Assembly: GCA_947627595.1 (NCBI GenBank)
Contig: CANQWQ010000001.1
Location: forward strand, 124,001 to 188,000
Source: an uncultured Clostridia bacterium
GTDB taxonomy: Bacteria; Bacillota; Clostridia; TANB77; CAG-508
Length of the DNA stretch: 64,000 nt
Direction of reading: 5' to 3'
The notes under the pieces: generated by a model
What the model was told of the DNA's origin: nothing
Database searches by the model: none
What the model saw: the letters and a program-made list of their open reading frames with translations, nothing else
Shown: piece by piece, positions 46,834 to 55,739 of the stretch
How the letters are laid out: every line of letters begins with the position of its first letter
How positions within the stretch are numbered: position 1 is the first letter of the stretch
Position numbers and translations under genes: made by a program

Positions 46834-47445
46834 TTAAGTTGAAAGCTTTATTATTTGCTCCTTTAATTTTTCTGTTGCTATTGCTTCTACTTCTTTTATA
46901 TCTTTTTCTTTTAACATTTCAGAAAAATCTAATGGCTCTCCAAATGTAATTGTGATTTTATGAAAAGGTTTTGGTTCACCTTTTAAGCCTATTGGAACAA
47001 TTTTTGAACCTGTTTTTAAACTCATATATGCTGCCCCATTTTTCATTTCGCCATTATTCTTTTCCATTCCATTTCTAGTTCCTTCTGGGAAGATTCCTAT
47101 ACATCCGCCGCTTTTTAACTCTTTTAAAGCTTCTTTTAATGGACCTATATCTTTAGAGTCTCTTTTTACATATATTGCTTCAAAAACACAACATAAATAT
47201 CTAAACAATAAGTTATTTCTTAACTCTTCTTTTGCTATAAATCTCATTTTTCTAGGACTAGCAATTACCATCATAGGTGGATCTAAGTTACTCCTATGAT
47301 TTCCGCAAAATAGAAGTGATCCTTCCTTTGGAACTTTTTCTTTTCCTATTACTTTATATCTATAAACTATTTTACAATATAATTGAATTACACTTCTAAC
47401 AATTACTCTGTTTATAGCTTTAAAAATTTCTTTAATTTTATTCAT
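46834..47445 (-). CDS. plsC: 1-acyl-sn-glycerol-3-phosphate acyltransferase
   Basis: 203 residues. The acyltransferase motifs are CGNHRSNLDPP (H-x4-D), FPEGTRNGM and VPIGLKG. It makes phosphatidic acid at the membrane. It follows cmk by 11 bp, the common cmk-plsC pairing. Confidence 0.93.
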   Translation of the reverse strand: MNKIKEIFKAINRVIVRSVIQLYCKIVYRYKVIGKEKVPKEGSLLFCGNHRSNLDPPMMVIASPRKMRFIAKEELRNNLLFRYLCCVFEAIYVKRDSKDIGPLKEALKELKSGGCIGIFPEGTRNGMEKNNGEMKNGAAYMSLKTGSKIVPIGLKGEPKPFHKITITFGEPLDFSEMLKEKDIKEVEAIATEKLKEQIIKLST

Positions 47446-47456
47446 TTTTAAACCTC

Positions 47457-48125
47457 TTAATTCATTTTGCTTTTTATAATATCTTCTATTTTTTCAACAA
47501 CTTCTGGAATTGTTAAATTTGTTGAATCAACTAAAATCGCGTCATCTGCTTTAACAAGTGGAGAAATCTCTCTTTCAGTTTCTAGCTTATGTCTTTCTAT
47601 TATACTTTTTAAAACTTCTTCATAAGTAACTTTTATTCCTTTTTCTATATCTTGTTTGTATCTTCTATTAGCTCTTTCTTCAACAGAGCAATCTAAATAT
47701 ATTTTTACATCTGCATCAGGAAAAATAACAGTTCCTATGTCTCTTCCTTCCATTATTATATTCTGAGTTTTTCCCATTTCTCTTTGAATTGGTGCTACTT
47801 TATCTCTTATGATTTTAACAGCAGCATATTTTGCTACAACATTATCTATTTCAAAAGTTCTAATCTCTTTACTTACATCTTTTCCATTCAAGAAAACTAG
47901 TTGATTTTCACCTTCTTTTTTAAACTTAATATCAATGTTTTCTAATATTTTTTCAATTCCAGCTAAATCAGTATAATTAACATTATTATTTAGACATTCT
48001 AAAGTAACACATCTATACATTGCTCCAGTATCAACTGTAACCAAATTTAAATCTTTAGCAACTAATTTTGTTATTGTTCCTTTACCACTTCCAGCTGGTC
48101 CATCTATTGCTACAACAAAAGCCAT
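47457..48125 (-). CDS. cmk: Cytidylate kinase
   Basis: 222 residues. P-loop AIDGPAGSGKGTITK at residues 6-20, nucleoside motif VDTGAMYRCV and GRDIGTVIFPDAD. It phosphorylates CMP and dCMP. It is 9 bp after the P-loop/Asp23-like gene. Confidence 0.96.
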   Translation of the reverse strand: MAFVVAIDGPAGSGKGTITKLVAKDLNLVTVDTGAMYRCVTLECLNNNVNYTDLAGIEKILENIDIKFKKEGENQLVFLNGKDVSKEIRTFEIDNVVAKYAAVKIIRDKVAPIQREMGKTQNIIMEGRDIGTVIFPDADVKIYLDCSVEERANRRYKQDIEKGIKVTYEEVLKSIIERHKLETEREISPLVKADDAILVDSTNLTIPEVVEKIEDIIKSKMN

Positions 48126-48134
48126 ATTTTCCTC

Positions 48135-49022
48135 CTATTTTTCTTCAAAATGAATACTCTTTATCAATATTTCCATTTTTAAAACATTCATTGCAGTAAG
48201 CTTTTCTACTTCTTTTTTAATTTTAGCTTTTACACTTTCTGTAAGTTCTAAGATATTATAACCAAAATCAAGTATTAATTCTAAATAAATGTATATTCCG
48301 TCTCCATAGCCACCTTCTTGTTTTCTAATAATGGCTCTATGAAGCTTGTAAATTCCTTGAATTTTTTCTAAAGATATTTCAATTATTTGTTTTATAGCTG
48401 TATCTGAAATTGTGAAATTTCCCATATAACTAAAAGCTGGTCTTATCAAAGATTTTTCAGCAATATATGGATCATTTCCACTTCCTGTTGATTTAAAAAT
48501 TTGAAGTGGATCTAATAAAAATCCTGAAAAGTCTTTTTTAATCTCAAATGTTGGAACTGGAATAACATGTTTTCCTTGCGTTACTCTAATTCTTCTAGCT
48601 GTTTCCATCTCCTCTTCTGTAGCAACATCTTTTATATAAATTGTTTCACTTATTTCAGGCAAACCTAAATTTGCAGCTATTTTTTGAACCATTCCATCAG
48701 AAGTTCCTAAAATTAATATGCTTTTTGGACGTCTTTTTCTAAAAACTTCTTGAATTTCTCTTTTCTTTGTCTCATCTTGAAATAATGCATTTTTAACAGT
48801 TTCAATTTTAGTTGGAGCCTTTTTAGCTGAAATTCCGGCAACAACCTCGTTTCCACAAATTAAAAGTCCGTCATCTATAATATATTCTATACCTCTAGAG
48901 TTAGCTACCATCTGAGCTCTATAACTTTTTCCGGTTCCAGATGGGCCAACAAATGCATATACTTTAATCTTTTCGTTGATTTTTTCATTTACTATATTTT
49001 CAATATTATTAAGTATAGACAT
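48135..49022 (-). CDS. P-loop ATPase fused to an Asp23-like domain
   Basis: 295 residues. N-terminal nucleotide-binding domain with FVGPSGTGKSYRAQM (Walker A at ~25-33) and SILILGTSDG; from about residue 190 an Asp23/DUF322-like domain (ISDTAIKQIIEISLEKIQGI, LELILDFGYNILELTESVK). Asp23 proteins sit at the membrane or envelope, so an envelope-linked ATPase is inferred. First gene of the run to cmk and plsC. The exact family name is uncertain. Confidence 0.75.
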   Translation of the reverse strand: MSILNNIENIVNEKINEKIKVYAFVGPSGTGKSYRAQMVANSRGIEYIIDDGLLICGNEVVAGISAKKAPTKIETVKNALFQDETKKREIQEVFRKRRPKSILILGTSDGMVQKIAANLGLPEISETIYIKDVATEEEMETARRIRVTQGKHVIPVPTFEIKKDFSGFLLDPLQIFKSTGSGNDPYIAEKSLIRPAFSYMGNFTISDTAIKQIIEISLEKIQGIYKLHRAIIRKQEGGYGDGIYIYLELILDFGYNILELTESVKAKIKKEVEKLTAMNVLKMEILIKSIHFEEK

Positions 49023-49082
49023 TAAAAAACTCCTTAAAACAATTTGAAATTATTATATCACTGAGCTGTTTTATTTTCAAGA

Positions 49083-49280
49083 TTAATATTCCACCCAAAC
49101 TTTAAAATTCCAGTTAGCAACATCTGATTCAGATGGAACATCTTTATCATTTAGATTTGTATTTACTAGATAATACATCTGCATTCCAGTTCTAAATGAG
49201 AAAAGTATTGCTATTATTAAAACTATTATTAAAAATATAATATATATTCTATTTAGTATTTTTACTTTTGATTCTTTCAT
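49083..49280 (-). CDS. Small membrane protein of the SipW/TasA locus
   Basis: 65 residues: one membrane segment (~11-29), then a short outside segment ending VANWNFKVWVEY. The last part resembles the start of the mature TasA/camelysin fold (compare VAKWSFSG in the protein at 49956), so it may be a truncated relative or a fibre partner. It overlaps the end of the signal peptidase gene by 32 bp. Confidence 0.65.
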   Translation of the reverse strand: MKESKVKILNRIYIIFLIIVLIIAILFSFRTGMQMYYLVNTNLNDKDVPSESDVANWNFKVWVEY

Positions 49281-49764
49281 CTTCCTCTTCTTCTCTTTTT
49301 TTATTTTTGCTAAAAATGTTTACAATTATTATAAATACTGTAAAAATGATAAATACGAGTAACAAATATTTTCTAATAAAAATTCCCAAGATCAAAGAAT
49401 GAAATACAACTTTTCCAATTATTTGATCTTCAGAAATTTTTGTATCTACTTCATTATTTTTATCACCTTTTGTAATTAAATTATTAACATCTTTTTCAAT
49501 AATTCTATGTGTCACAAAATAATTTTCATTTTCTTCATATGTAATTATATCTCCAACATCATAGCTATCAGAATCTTTAATTATAACAAGTGATCCTGTA
49601 TCTATCTCAGGCTCCATACTTCCTGTTAATACAACTAAAAATCCATAACCAAAAACTTTTGTAATTCTATCTTTTCTAATAAATTTTGAATATAAAACAT
49701 AAAGCAAAATAGCTATTAAAAACAATATAAATATCGTTTTTAAGACTTTAAATATTTTCTTCAT
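49249..49764 (-). CDS. sipW: Signal peptidase I, SipW (ER) type
   Basis: 171 residues. The nucleophile Ser is in VLTGSMEPEIDTGS, and the partner is His in VTHRIIE rather than Lys, the ER/archaeal type used by SipW. Two membrane segments, with a charged C-terminal tail. SipW processes TasA-like fibre proteins, encoded just upstream. A strong hairpin lies directly before its ribosome site. Confidence 0.92.
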   Translation of the reverse strand: MKKIFKVLKTIFILFLIAILLYVLYSKFIRKDRITKVFGYGFLVVLTGSMEPEIDTGSLVIIKDSDSYDVGDIITYEENENYFVTHRIIEKDVNNLITKGDKNNEVDTKISEDQIIGKVVFHSLILGIFIRKYLLLVFIIFTVFIIIVNIFSKNKKREEEEDERIKSKNTK

Positions 49765-49779
49765 AAACTCCTTTCTTTT

Positions 49780-49828
49780 AATAGCTCTCTAGTAAAAAAT
49801 CTTTTAAATTTCTTACTAGAAAGCTATT
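49780..49828 (-). promoter_or_regulatory. Hairpin directly upstream of the sipW ribosome site
   Basis: 16-bp stem AATAGCTCTCTAGTAA / TTACTAGAAAGCTATT (one G-U pair in RNA), 17-base loop, ending a few bases before AAAGGAG. No U run follows, so a translational or stability element is more likely than a terminator. Confidence 0.6.
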
Positions 49829-49868
49829 AAAGCTTTCTAGTTTTTAACATTTCTCACAGTTTCATTTG

Positions 49869-49942
49869 TTCTAGGTAAATAACAACTTATTCTTTAACTT
49901 ATATTTTACGCGCCGTGAATTGGAATTTTTCTTAACCTAGAA
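49869..49942 (-). promoter_or_regulatory. 74-nt structure between the TasA-like gene and sipW
   Basis: Closed by TTCTAGGT / ACCTAGAA with a GC-rich internal patch (CACGGCGCG on the minus strand). Unassigned; a candidate structured RNA element. Confidence 0.45.
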
Positions 49943-49955
49943 TGTTTTTAAAATT

Positions 49956-50594
49956 TTATTTTGCTTGTGTTCCTACAATATTTAATGTAAATGTGTAGTC
50001 ACCTAGCTTGCTATCATTTGTGTCTTGCTCGTCTAGTTGTTCTTGCTGTTTTACGCCACTTTCATCTGTACTTTCATATGGCCATTCCCACTCTACTGTA
50101 ATTTCTTTTGGTTCCTCATTTTGACTTGTAGTGATTTTTCCACTCATATTTGATCTTTGTGTTTCTTCATTTACTTTTAACATTTCAGCAAGAGAATAGA
50201 ATTTTTGGCCACTTCCTTCTACTAAGTCATTGCATTTAAAATATAGATTTTTTGGTTTTTGAGATTCTTCACTAGCTAATAAAACGTCATAATCAACATC
50301 AACTTCTGAACCAGCTGCATTTACAATAATTTTGAAACTACCGCTTGTTCCCGGAGCGATTTTTCCTTTTGTAATTGAATCACTTGAATTCATGGTATCA
50401 GCTAAAGATATAGATTTTGTTGTTTTATTTTCAGTGTTAGAAATTGCACCAGAAAAACTCCATTTTGCAACACTAGCAGAACCACTAACAGGCTCCTTAT
50501 AAACATATTTTGAATATGTATATCCAAAAATGATAGAAAGGAGTAATACAGCTAAACATGCAAAAACAATTAAAACCTTTTTACTTTTCCTCAA
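49956..50594 (-). CDS. TasA/camelysin-like secreted fibre protein
   Basis: 212 residues from a TTG start (GGGAGGTG upstream). Signal segment (~5-28), mature start near SASVAKWSFSGAISN, then a beta-rich domain with IAPGTSGSFKIIVNAAGSEV, all typical of TasA/CalY proteins cut by SipW. The C-terminus lacks an anchor. Biofilm fibre or secreted protein by analogy. Transcribed with sipW from the promoter at 50811-50839 through a long leader. Confidence 0.88.
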   Translation of the reverse strand: MRKSKKVLIVFACLAVLLLSIIFGYTYSKYVYKEPVSGSASVAKWSFSGAISNTENKTTKSISLADTMNSSDSITKGKIAPGTSGSFKIIVNAAGSEVDVDYDVLLASEESQKPKNLYFKCNDLVEGSGQKFYSLAEMLKVNEETQRSNMSGKITTSQNEEPKEITVEWEWPYESTDESGVKQQEQLDEQDTNDSKLGDYTFTLNIVGTQAK

Positions 50595-50620
50595 ATTTTC
50601 ACCTCCCTTAAAATAATTTA

Positions 50621-50802
50621 GCTAAGTGCTAAACAACAATATCAACGAAATTCGCGGGGGCAAAAACGTAGTCATTCCATACAGTTTAAATTGAAAACTT
50701 GGCTTTATCATATTTAATTTTTTTGGATTGTTTTTTGATTTTCTAGAATTGAAAACCAATTTAATAGACTAAAAATTGATAGCTAGCTGTAAAGCACTTA
50801 GC
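50621..50802 (-). ncRNA. Candidate structured leader RNA of the TasA-like/sipW operon
   Basis: The transcript would start near 50804. Its first bases are GCTAAGTGCT (50802-50793), which pair exactly with AGCACTTAGC (50630-50621), 13 bases before the GGGAGGTG ribosome site. This 10-bp stem closes a 182-nt domain containing a GC-rich patch (GCCCCCGCG). The layout is that of a riboswitch or other cis-acting RNA. I recognise no known class. Confidence 0.6.
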
Positions 50803-50810
50803 ATGGTGAT

Positions 50811-50839
50811 ATACTAGCACGAATTTTTTTATTTGTAAA
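50811..50839 (-). promoter_or_regulatory. Promoter of the TasA-like/sipW operon
   Basis: Minus strand TTTACA (50834-50839), 17-bp spacer, TAGTAT (50811-50816). This gap (50595-50938) holds only this promoter, the leader and a terminator. Confidence 0.75.
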
Positions 50840-50912
50840 GACCTTTTTTAAAAATTTTTTTAATTTTTTCTTTTAAAAAAGTTTAAAAATGAAATTCAAA
50901 ATATATAAAAAT

Positions 50913-50932
50913 AGAGCCTTTAAATAGGCTCT
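50913..50932 (-). terminator. Terminator after the thioesterase gene
   Basis: AGAGCCT / AGGCTCT stem followed on the minus strand by ATTTTTATA. Confidence 0.82.
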
Positions 50933-50938
50933 TATTTT

Positions 50939-51355
50939 TTAAAAATTTTTTATTAAATTTTTAAATTTTTCATCAAGTTCTGGAAACTCTTTTTTCAAAA
51001 TTATTGGTCTTCCTTCTCCATTTATAAAGCAATGTTTACTAGTAGCTTTTGCTACAATATCACCGGTTTTAGCATTTTTCATTACATATTCAAATATCAA
51101 TCTTACACCATTAAATTCTAATATTTTGACTTCAATTTCAATTAAATCTTCAAATCTTGTAGATGTCTTATATTCACATTCTACTCCAATTACTGGTGAA
51201 ATAATTCCTTCATCTTCTAATCTTTTATAGTCATATCCAACTTTTTCAAAGAAGTCTACCCTAGCTTCTTCCATCCATCTAATATAGTTAGAATGATGAG
51301 TTATTCCCATTTTATCTGTTTCATAATATTGAACTTTATGAATATATTTTTCCAT
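50939..51355 (-). CDS. Acyl-CoA thioesterase, hotdog fold
   Basis: 138 residues, YbgC-type 4HBT family: VQYYETDKMGITHHSNYIRW carries the catalytic Asp in the usual place, followed by the hotdog core (FEDLIEIEVKILEFNGVRL). It hydrolyses acyl-CoA; substrate unknown. It is directly after (1 bp) the 488-residue membrane-protein gene. Confidence 0.92.
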   Translation of the reverse strand: MEKYIHKVQYYETDKMGITHHSNYIRWMEEARVDFFEKVGYDYKRLEDEGIISPVIGVECEYKTSTRFEDLIEIEVKILEFNGVRLIFEYVMKNAKTGDIVAKATSKHCFINGEGRPIILKKEFPELDEKFKNLIKNF

Positions 51356-51356
51356 T

Positions 51357-52823
51357 TTAGTCCTCCCAGATTTTTATCGAATCAATTTTTCCTCCAAATT
51401 CATTTATTTTTGCTTTAAGAATTTCCATATTATCGCCAAATTTTTCTTTTAATTGTTCAGTAACTTCAGTTGCTATTTCTCCCCAAATTTTGCTATCTTT
51501 AAGCTTTGTAACTTCATCAACCAGTTCTTCTACTTTTTGAACATATTCATTAACATCTTGTATATCTTGACTCATTTCATAAACTTTTAGAGATGATTTA
51601 ATTATTCCTGCTACAATTTTAGCTTCTGCTCTAATTTGATCTTCTGAAAGTTTAGTAATATCAATAGTTGAATTATATCCTGAGTAAAGTTCAATGCCAA
51701 TCTTATCAAATGTTGTTCCAATTCCATATTCAACTACTCCTGGAATTAATTTAGCAAAATCTTTATTTTTATATAATTTTACAAATAAATCTTCAAGAAA
51801 TTTTTCATCTGACAATAAATTTAATAATTTATCTTTATCAGTTATATCATTAACTTCATTTATTCCATTATCTGCAAGCAATTCAGAAACATCAACTGTT
51901 GTTTTAATATCTTCAATTACAGAATCTTTATTCCAATCTTCTAAAATTGATAAAACATCTATATATAATTTTCCTTCTCTTCCCTCTGGAACATCATATT
52001 GGAAAGATAAAAATTCTTCTCCTTTTTTCCAATGTTCAGCACCTGTAGCAACAACATCAGGAATTATATCTGGTAAATAATGTGCTTTAGAAATGGTATC
52101 TTCAATAGCCTTTTCATTTATTTCATCAGTTTTTCCGCTTCCAATCTTTTCGACCTCAGCAGCAAATTTAAATGTTAACTTAATTTCATTACTAGTAGAT
52201 ATTTTTTCTCCATCATATTTAGTTTCAGTCAATTCATCAAATAATTTTTCTGAAACAAATGGCATTCTCATCATTTTTGGTACATCTTCTTCATATCCAA
52301 TTTCTTCGAGCATCATTGGAATTATATTATAGAAAAATCCCATTGGCGTAATGAAAAATGTAAAAGTTATAAAAACTGTAGCAACTGTTGCAACCATACT
52401 TAAAAGCTTTTTAGAAGTTAATTTTGAATCATATTCATCTCCTGCATTTATTTTAAGCTTTGGAAACACAATAAAATTTTTTATAGCAAGCATTATTATT
52501 AACATTGCTATATGTATTAAACCAACTAAAAATGTACTTAAAATGACCGTAGCTGCGAACATAACCGCACCTTTAATTACTTCAACTTGCATTAAGTCTT
52601 TTCCAAACATATCTCCGATAAAAGAAAAAACTCTTTTCTCATTTAAAGATATAAATGTTTTAACTAAAAATCTTGTAGTTATAACCGAAAAAGCACAAGC
52701 TATAATATTAAAAAGTAGCGAAATACAAGTTTTTTCTAATCTATCATGATATCTTACAAAAATTACAAATAAGCAAGTAACAACAAATGTAACTATAAGC
52801 CCAATTGGAAATATTGAAAACAT
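51357..52823 (-). CDS. Membrane protein, CvpA-like N-terminus
   Basis: 488 residues. Four hydrophobic segments in the first ~180 residues (two near the start, then ~90-120 and 155-180), resembling the CvpA arrangement; the rest is soluble, acidic and helical (YEMSQDIQDVNEYVQKVEEL). Function unknown. In a tight run with the macrodomain and thioesterase genes. Confidence 0.6.
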   Translation of the reverse strand: MFSIFPIGLIVTFVVTCLFVIFVRYHDRLEKTCISLLFNIIACAFSVITTRFLVKTFISLNEKRVFSFIGDMFGKDLMQVEVIKGAVMFAATVILSTFLVGLIHIAMLIIMLAIKNFIVFPKLKINAGDEYDSKLTSKKLLSMVATVATVFITFTFFITPMGFFYNIIPMMLEEIGYEEDVPKMMRMPFVSEKLFDELTETKYDGEKISTSNEIKLTFKFAAEVEKIGSGKTDEINEKAIEDTISKAHYLPDIIPDVVATGAEHWKKGEEFLSFQYDVPEGREGKLYIDVLSILEDWNKDSVIEDIKTTVDVSELLADNGINEVNDITDKDKLLNLLSDEKFLEDLFVKLYKNKDFAKLIPGVVEYGIGTTFDKIGIELYSGYNSTIDITKLSEDQIRAEAKIVAGIIKSSLKVYEMSQDIQDVNEYVQKVEELVDEVTKLKDSKIWGEIATEVTEQLKEKFGDNMEILKAKINEFGGKIDSIKIWED

Positions 52824-52824
52824 C

Positions 52825-53652
52825 TTATTCTCCTTTTACTTTTCTAGATTTTTCAAAATAATCGTCATAAATTTCAAAGTTTTCTTCTCCATAAACATTA
52901 AATACAACTCTTTCAATTTGATCATTTCTATCTAAAAATTCATCAACTGCTGTAACTGCGCATTCAACAGCTAGTCTTCTAGGAAATCTAAAAATTCCTG
53001 TTGAAATACATGGAAAAGCAACTTCTTTTAAATCATTTTTTACAGCTAATTTTAATGAATTTTTATAACAATTTTTTAATAATTCTTTGTCTTCTTCAGA
53101 AACATTAAAACTTATAACAGGGCCAACTGTATGGATAACATTTTTACAAGGTAAATTATATCCTTTTGTTATAAAAGCTTCACCTGTTGGCAAGCCAAAA
53201 TCATATTTAGCTTTTTTCATGTATTCATAACATTCAAGTCTCATTTGAACTCCACTATAAGTTTGAACTTGATTATCAATACAATTATGCATTGGTTGGA
53301 AACAACCTAAACCTCTAGAGTTTGCGGCATTAACAATACTGTCAATTTTAAGTCTAGTTATATCTCCTCTCCAAAGTATCATTCTGTCTTTATTCTTAAT
53401 TTTTGAGTTTGGATATTTTTGACCAACTGTTTTTAAAGTATTTGCAGATGTAACTCCAAGATCTTTTAGTCTTTCTTGCAAATATTCATCTTGAACTTTT
53501 AAATATTCTTCTGAAATTGGCTTTGGCTCTCTAATATTGCAAAGTCCTCTCCAAACTTTTTCTTTTTCCTCTAGAGTAATCGGCTCTTCAAAAATATTTT
53601 GCTCTACATCATTGATTAAATATTTTATTAAAAAATCCAATTTTTCTTCCAT
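52825..53652 (-). CDS. Zinc-dependent macrodomain (ADP-ribosyl hydrolase)
   Basis: 275 residues. Macrodomain motifs DSIVNAANSRGLGCFQPMHN, NVIHTVGP and SCISTGIFRFP; the GCFQPMHNCID stretch matches the zinc-binding form that removes ADP-ribose from proteins. An N-terminal helical extension of ~90 residues is typical of this group. No ADP-ribosyltransferase or sirtuin neighbour is visible, so the target is unknown. Confidence 0.88.
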   Translation of the reverse strand: MEEKLDFLIKYLINDVEQNIFEEPITLEEKEKVWRGLCNIREPKPISEEYLKVQDEYLQERLKDLGVTSANTLKTVGQKYPNSKIKNKDRMILWRGDITRLKIDSIVNAANSRGLGCFQPMHNCIDNQVQTYSGVQMRLECYEYMKKAKYDFGLPTGEAFITKGYNLPCKNVIHTVGPVISFNVSEEDKELLKNCYKNSLKLAVKNDLKEVAFPCISTGIFRFPRRLAVECAVTAVDEFLDRNDQIERVVFNVYGEENFEIYDDYFEKSRKVKGE

Positions 53653-53719
53653 ATTTGTACCCTCAAAAAAACAAATTTTTAATGATTATATCATTTAACG
53701 AATTTTTTTACAATCATAT

Positions 53720-54346
53720 TTATCTTGAATTTTCGAACAGTTCTCTAGCCTCTTCAATATTTTTTAAAACTTGTTTTTCAAAGTTTTTACTCATATCATA
53801 TTTTTTATATAAAAGTTCTGTTATTTTTTCTTTTGTTTCATCTTTAACAATTTTCCAAAATGGTTGAATTTCTTCCATTAGCTCTATCCACTTTTGATAA
53901 ACATGTTTATTTCTTTTGTAAATTTTATTATTATCATTTAACCATTTATCAACTTTTATTTTTTTATTATTTTCGACAACACAAGAATTTGAATTTATAA
54001 ATAAATCTTTATCTAAATCCCATGGAACAAGTGGGAAAACCAAGCATTGCATCGGCTCAACCTCATGAATTTTACATTTGAAAGTTTGTCTATCATTAAA
54101 AATGCAATATCTTTTCTCTCCAACGCCCTTTATGACACGCTCGGGTTCTTCATTTGGAGCAGTCTCAGTATATTTTTCTAAAAATTCATCTATCGAAATA
54201 TTTAAATATTTAGAAATCTCTAAAACATTAATAGGGGTGATTTTTATATCTCCCCTATATTCACAACATTTATCACAAATTTTACAATTTAAATTTGATT
54301 TAGATTTTAAACCTAATAATTCTTTGTTATCCATTTTTCTCTCCAA
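53720..54346 (-). CDS. YkgJ-type cysteine-cluster protein
   Basis: 208 residues. Cysteines in NCKICDKCCEYRG, RYCIFNDRQTFKCKIHEVEP and MQCLVFPLVPWD form the YkgJ/UPF0153 pattern, a probable Fe-S or zinc site. Function unknown. Between malQ and the macrodomain gene on the same strand. Confidence 0.85.
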   Translation of the reverse strand: MERKMDNKELLGLKSKSNLNCKICDKCCEYRGDIKITPINVLEISKYLNISIDEFLEKYTETAPNEEPERVIKGVGEKRYCIFNDRQTFKCKIHEVEPMQCLVFPLVPWDLDKDLFINSNSCVVENNKKIKVDKWLNDNNKIYKRNKHVYQKWIELMEEIQPFWKIVKDETKEKITELLYKKYDMSKNFEKQVLKNIEEARELFENSR

Positions 54347-54348
54347 TT

Positions 54349-55659
54349 TTAGTAATTAAAATCTCCGATTCTTTCCCTAAAAGCCTTGAAATCATTTAAC
54401 TTCCAAGACCAGTTATCTTTGCTATTTGTTCCTGGAATATTGATTCTAGCACTATCATCTAATCCTAATATATCTTGAACAGTAACTATTGCAATTTTAG
54501 CTTTACACTTCAAGCAATATTGCATAATTCCATGATTTACATTTATATTATTACATCCATTATTTGCTAAAAATCTTTTCAAATTTTCCTTGTTCTCATC
54601 ACTTAAAGTTTTGTACCAACCATATATTGTCTGGCAATCGTGATTTCCTGGGAAAATTACAACATTTTCTGATTCATTATCTCTATCATAACCATTATAT
54701 AAATCTAAAGCAAACTGCAAAATCTTTTGTCTTGTAAAACCATAATGACGTCTTAAAGCAACAGTCTCTTCTCTAATATCGCCTAAATCTTCAATAATTA
54801 GATCTTCTACTTTTACTTCTTCATCTTTAAGTAATTCATCAAAAAAATCATATCCAAGGCCATTTTCATAATTTCCAAGTTTTCCTGATTGTCCAAATGG
54901 AATTCTATAAAATGAATCATATCCTCTAAAATAGTCAACTCTAAGTTTATCAAAAAGTTTTAATTGATATTTATATCTATCAATCAAATATTTATATTTA
55001 TCTTTTTTTAGATTATCAATATTATATACATAACTTCCCCATTTTTGGCCATTTTCGTTGAAATAATCTGGTGGGGTTCCTGCTTCAAAACTAAAATTAT
55101 AATATTTAGGATTATATTCTGTTTCACTAGATGCAAAAGGTGGATATGCCGGCAAATCTCCTATTATCTCAACATTTTTAGAATTTGCGTAATTTTTAAG
55201 TTCCATCCATTGATTAAATAAAATATATTGTAAAAACATATAATAATCAGATGAATCTTTAGTTCTTTCGCTCATATATTTACAATATTTTTTTAGTTCT
55301 TTATTTTTAGCAAACTCTTTATAATCATCAGTTTTCTTAAAATTTTTATATGCTTCTTTATAATATTTATCTTTATAGTTATTATAAATTGCCCTATCTT
55401 TTGTGCTTCTTTTTCTAGGGCTTTTAATAAGTCCTTGCTCTTTTAATTTATCAAGTGAAACAAAATCTTCATCAATTGCATAATAACTAAGTGGTGAATA
55501 AGGAAGCTCAACACAAGAATTTATTGGTAAAACTTCCCAATAATTTATTCCATTTTCGCTTAAAATATCAATAAATTCAAAAGCTTCGTATCCAAAATCA
55601 CCAACACCATATTTACTTGGAAGTGAAAAAACTGGAAGCAAAATTCCTCTTTCTTTCAT
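54349..55659 (-). CDS. malQ: 4-alpha-glucanotransferase (GH77), short form
   Basis: 436 residues against ~500 usual. N-terminus LLPVFSLPSKYGVGDFG, then GDLPAYPPFASSE, nucleophile Asp in KLRVDYFRGYDS, acid Glu in IIEDLGDI and FPGNHDCQTIYGW. It rearranges alpha-1,4-glucans. The length is reduced in the middle, but all catalytic motifs are present; PGNHD replaces the more usual TGTHD. Confidence 0.92.
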   Translation of the reverse strand: MKERGILLPVFSLPSKYGVGDFGYEAFEFIDILSENGINYWEVLPINSCVELPYSPLSYYAIDEDFVSLDKLKEQGLIKSPRKRSTKDRAIYNNYKDKYYKEAYKNFKKTDDYKEFAKNKELKKYCKYMSERTKDSSDYYMFLQYILFNQWMELKNYANSKNVEIIGDLPAYPPFASSETEYNPKYYNFSFEAGTPPDYFNENGQKWGSYVYNIDNLKKDKYKYLIDRYKYQLKLFDKLRVDYFRGYDSFYRIPFGQSGKLGNYENGLGYDFFDELLKDEEVKVEDLIIEDLGDIREETVALRRHYGFTRQKILQFALDLYNGYDRDNESENVVIFPGNHDCQTIYGWYKTLSDENKENLKRFLANNGCNNINVNHGIMQYCLKCKAKIAIVTVQDILGLDDSARINIPGTNSKDNWSWKLNDFKAFRERIGDFNY

Positions 55660-55739
55660 ATTTTTCTCCTTTGTATTTTATATAAATATTATAATAAAAT
55701 AATATTTTTTGGTCAATATAAATTTCTTATATAAGTGAT

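Noticed and set aside
50621..50802. Leader RNA as a c-di-GMP riboswitch
   Set aside because: The conserved GEMM core sequences are not visible; only the closing stem and general layout support a regulatory RNA.
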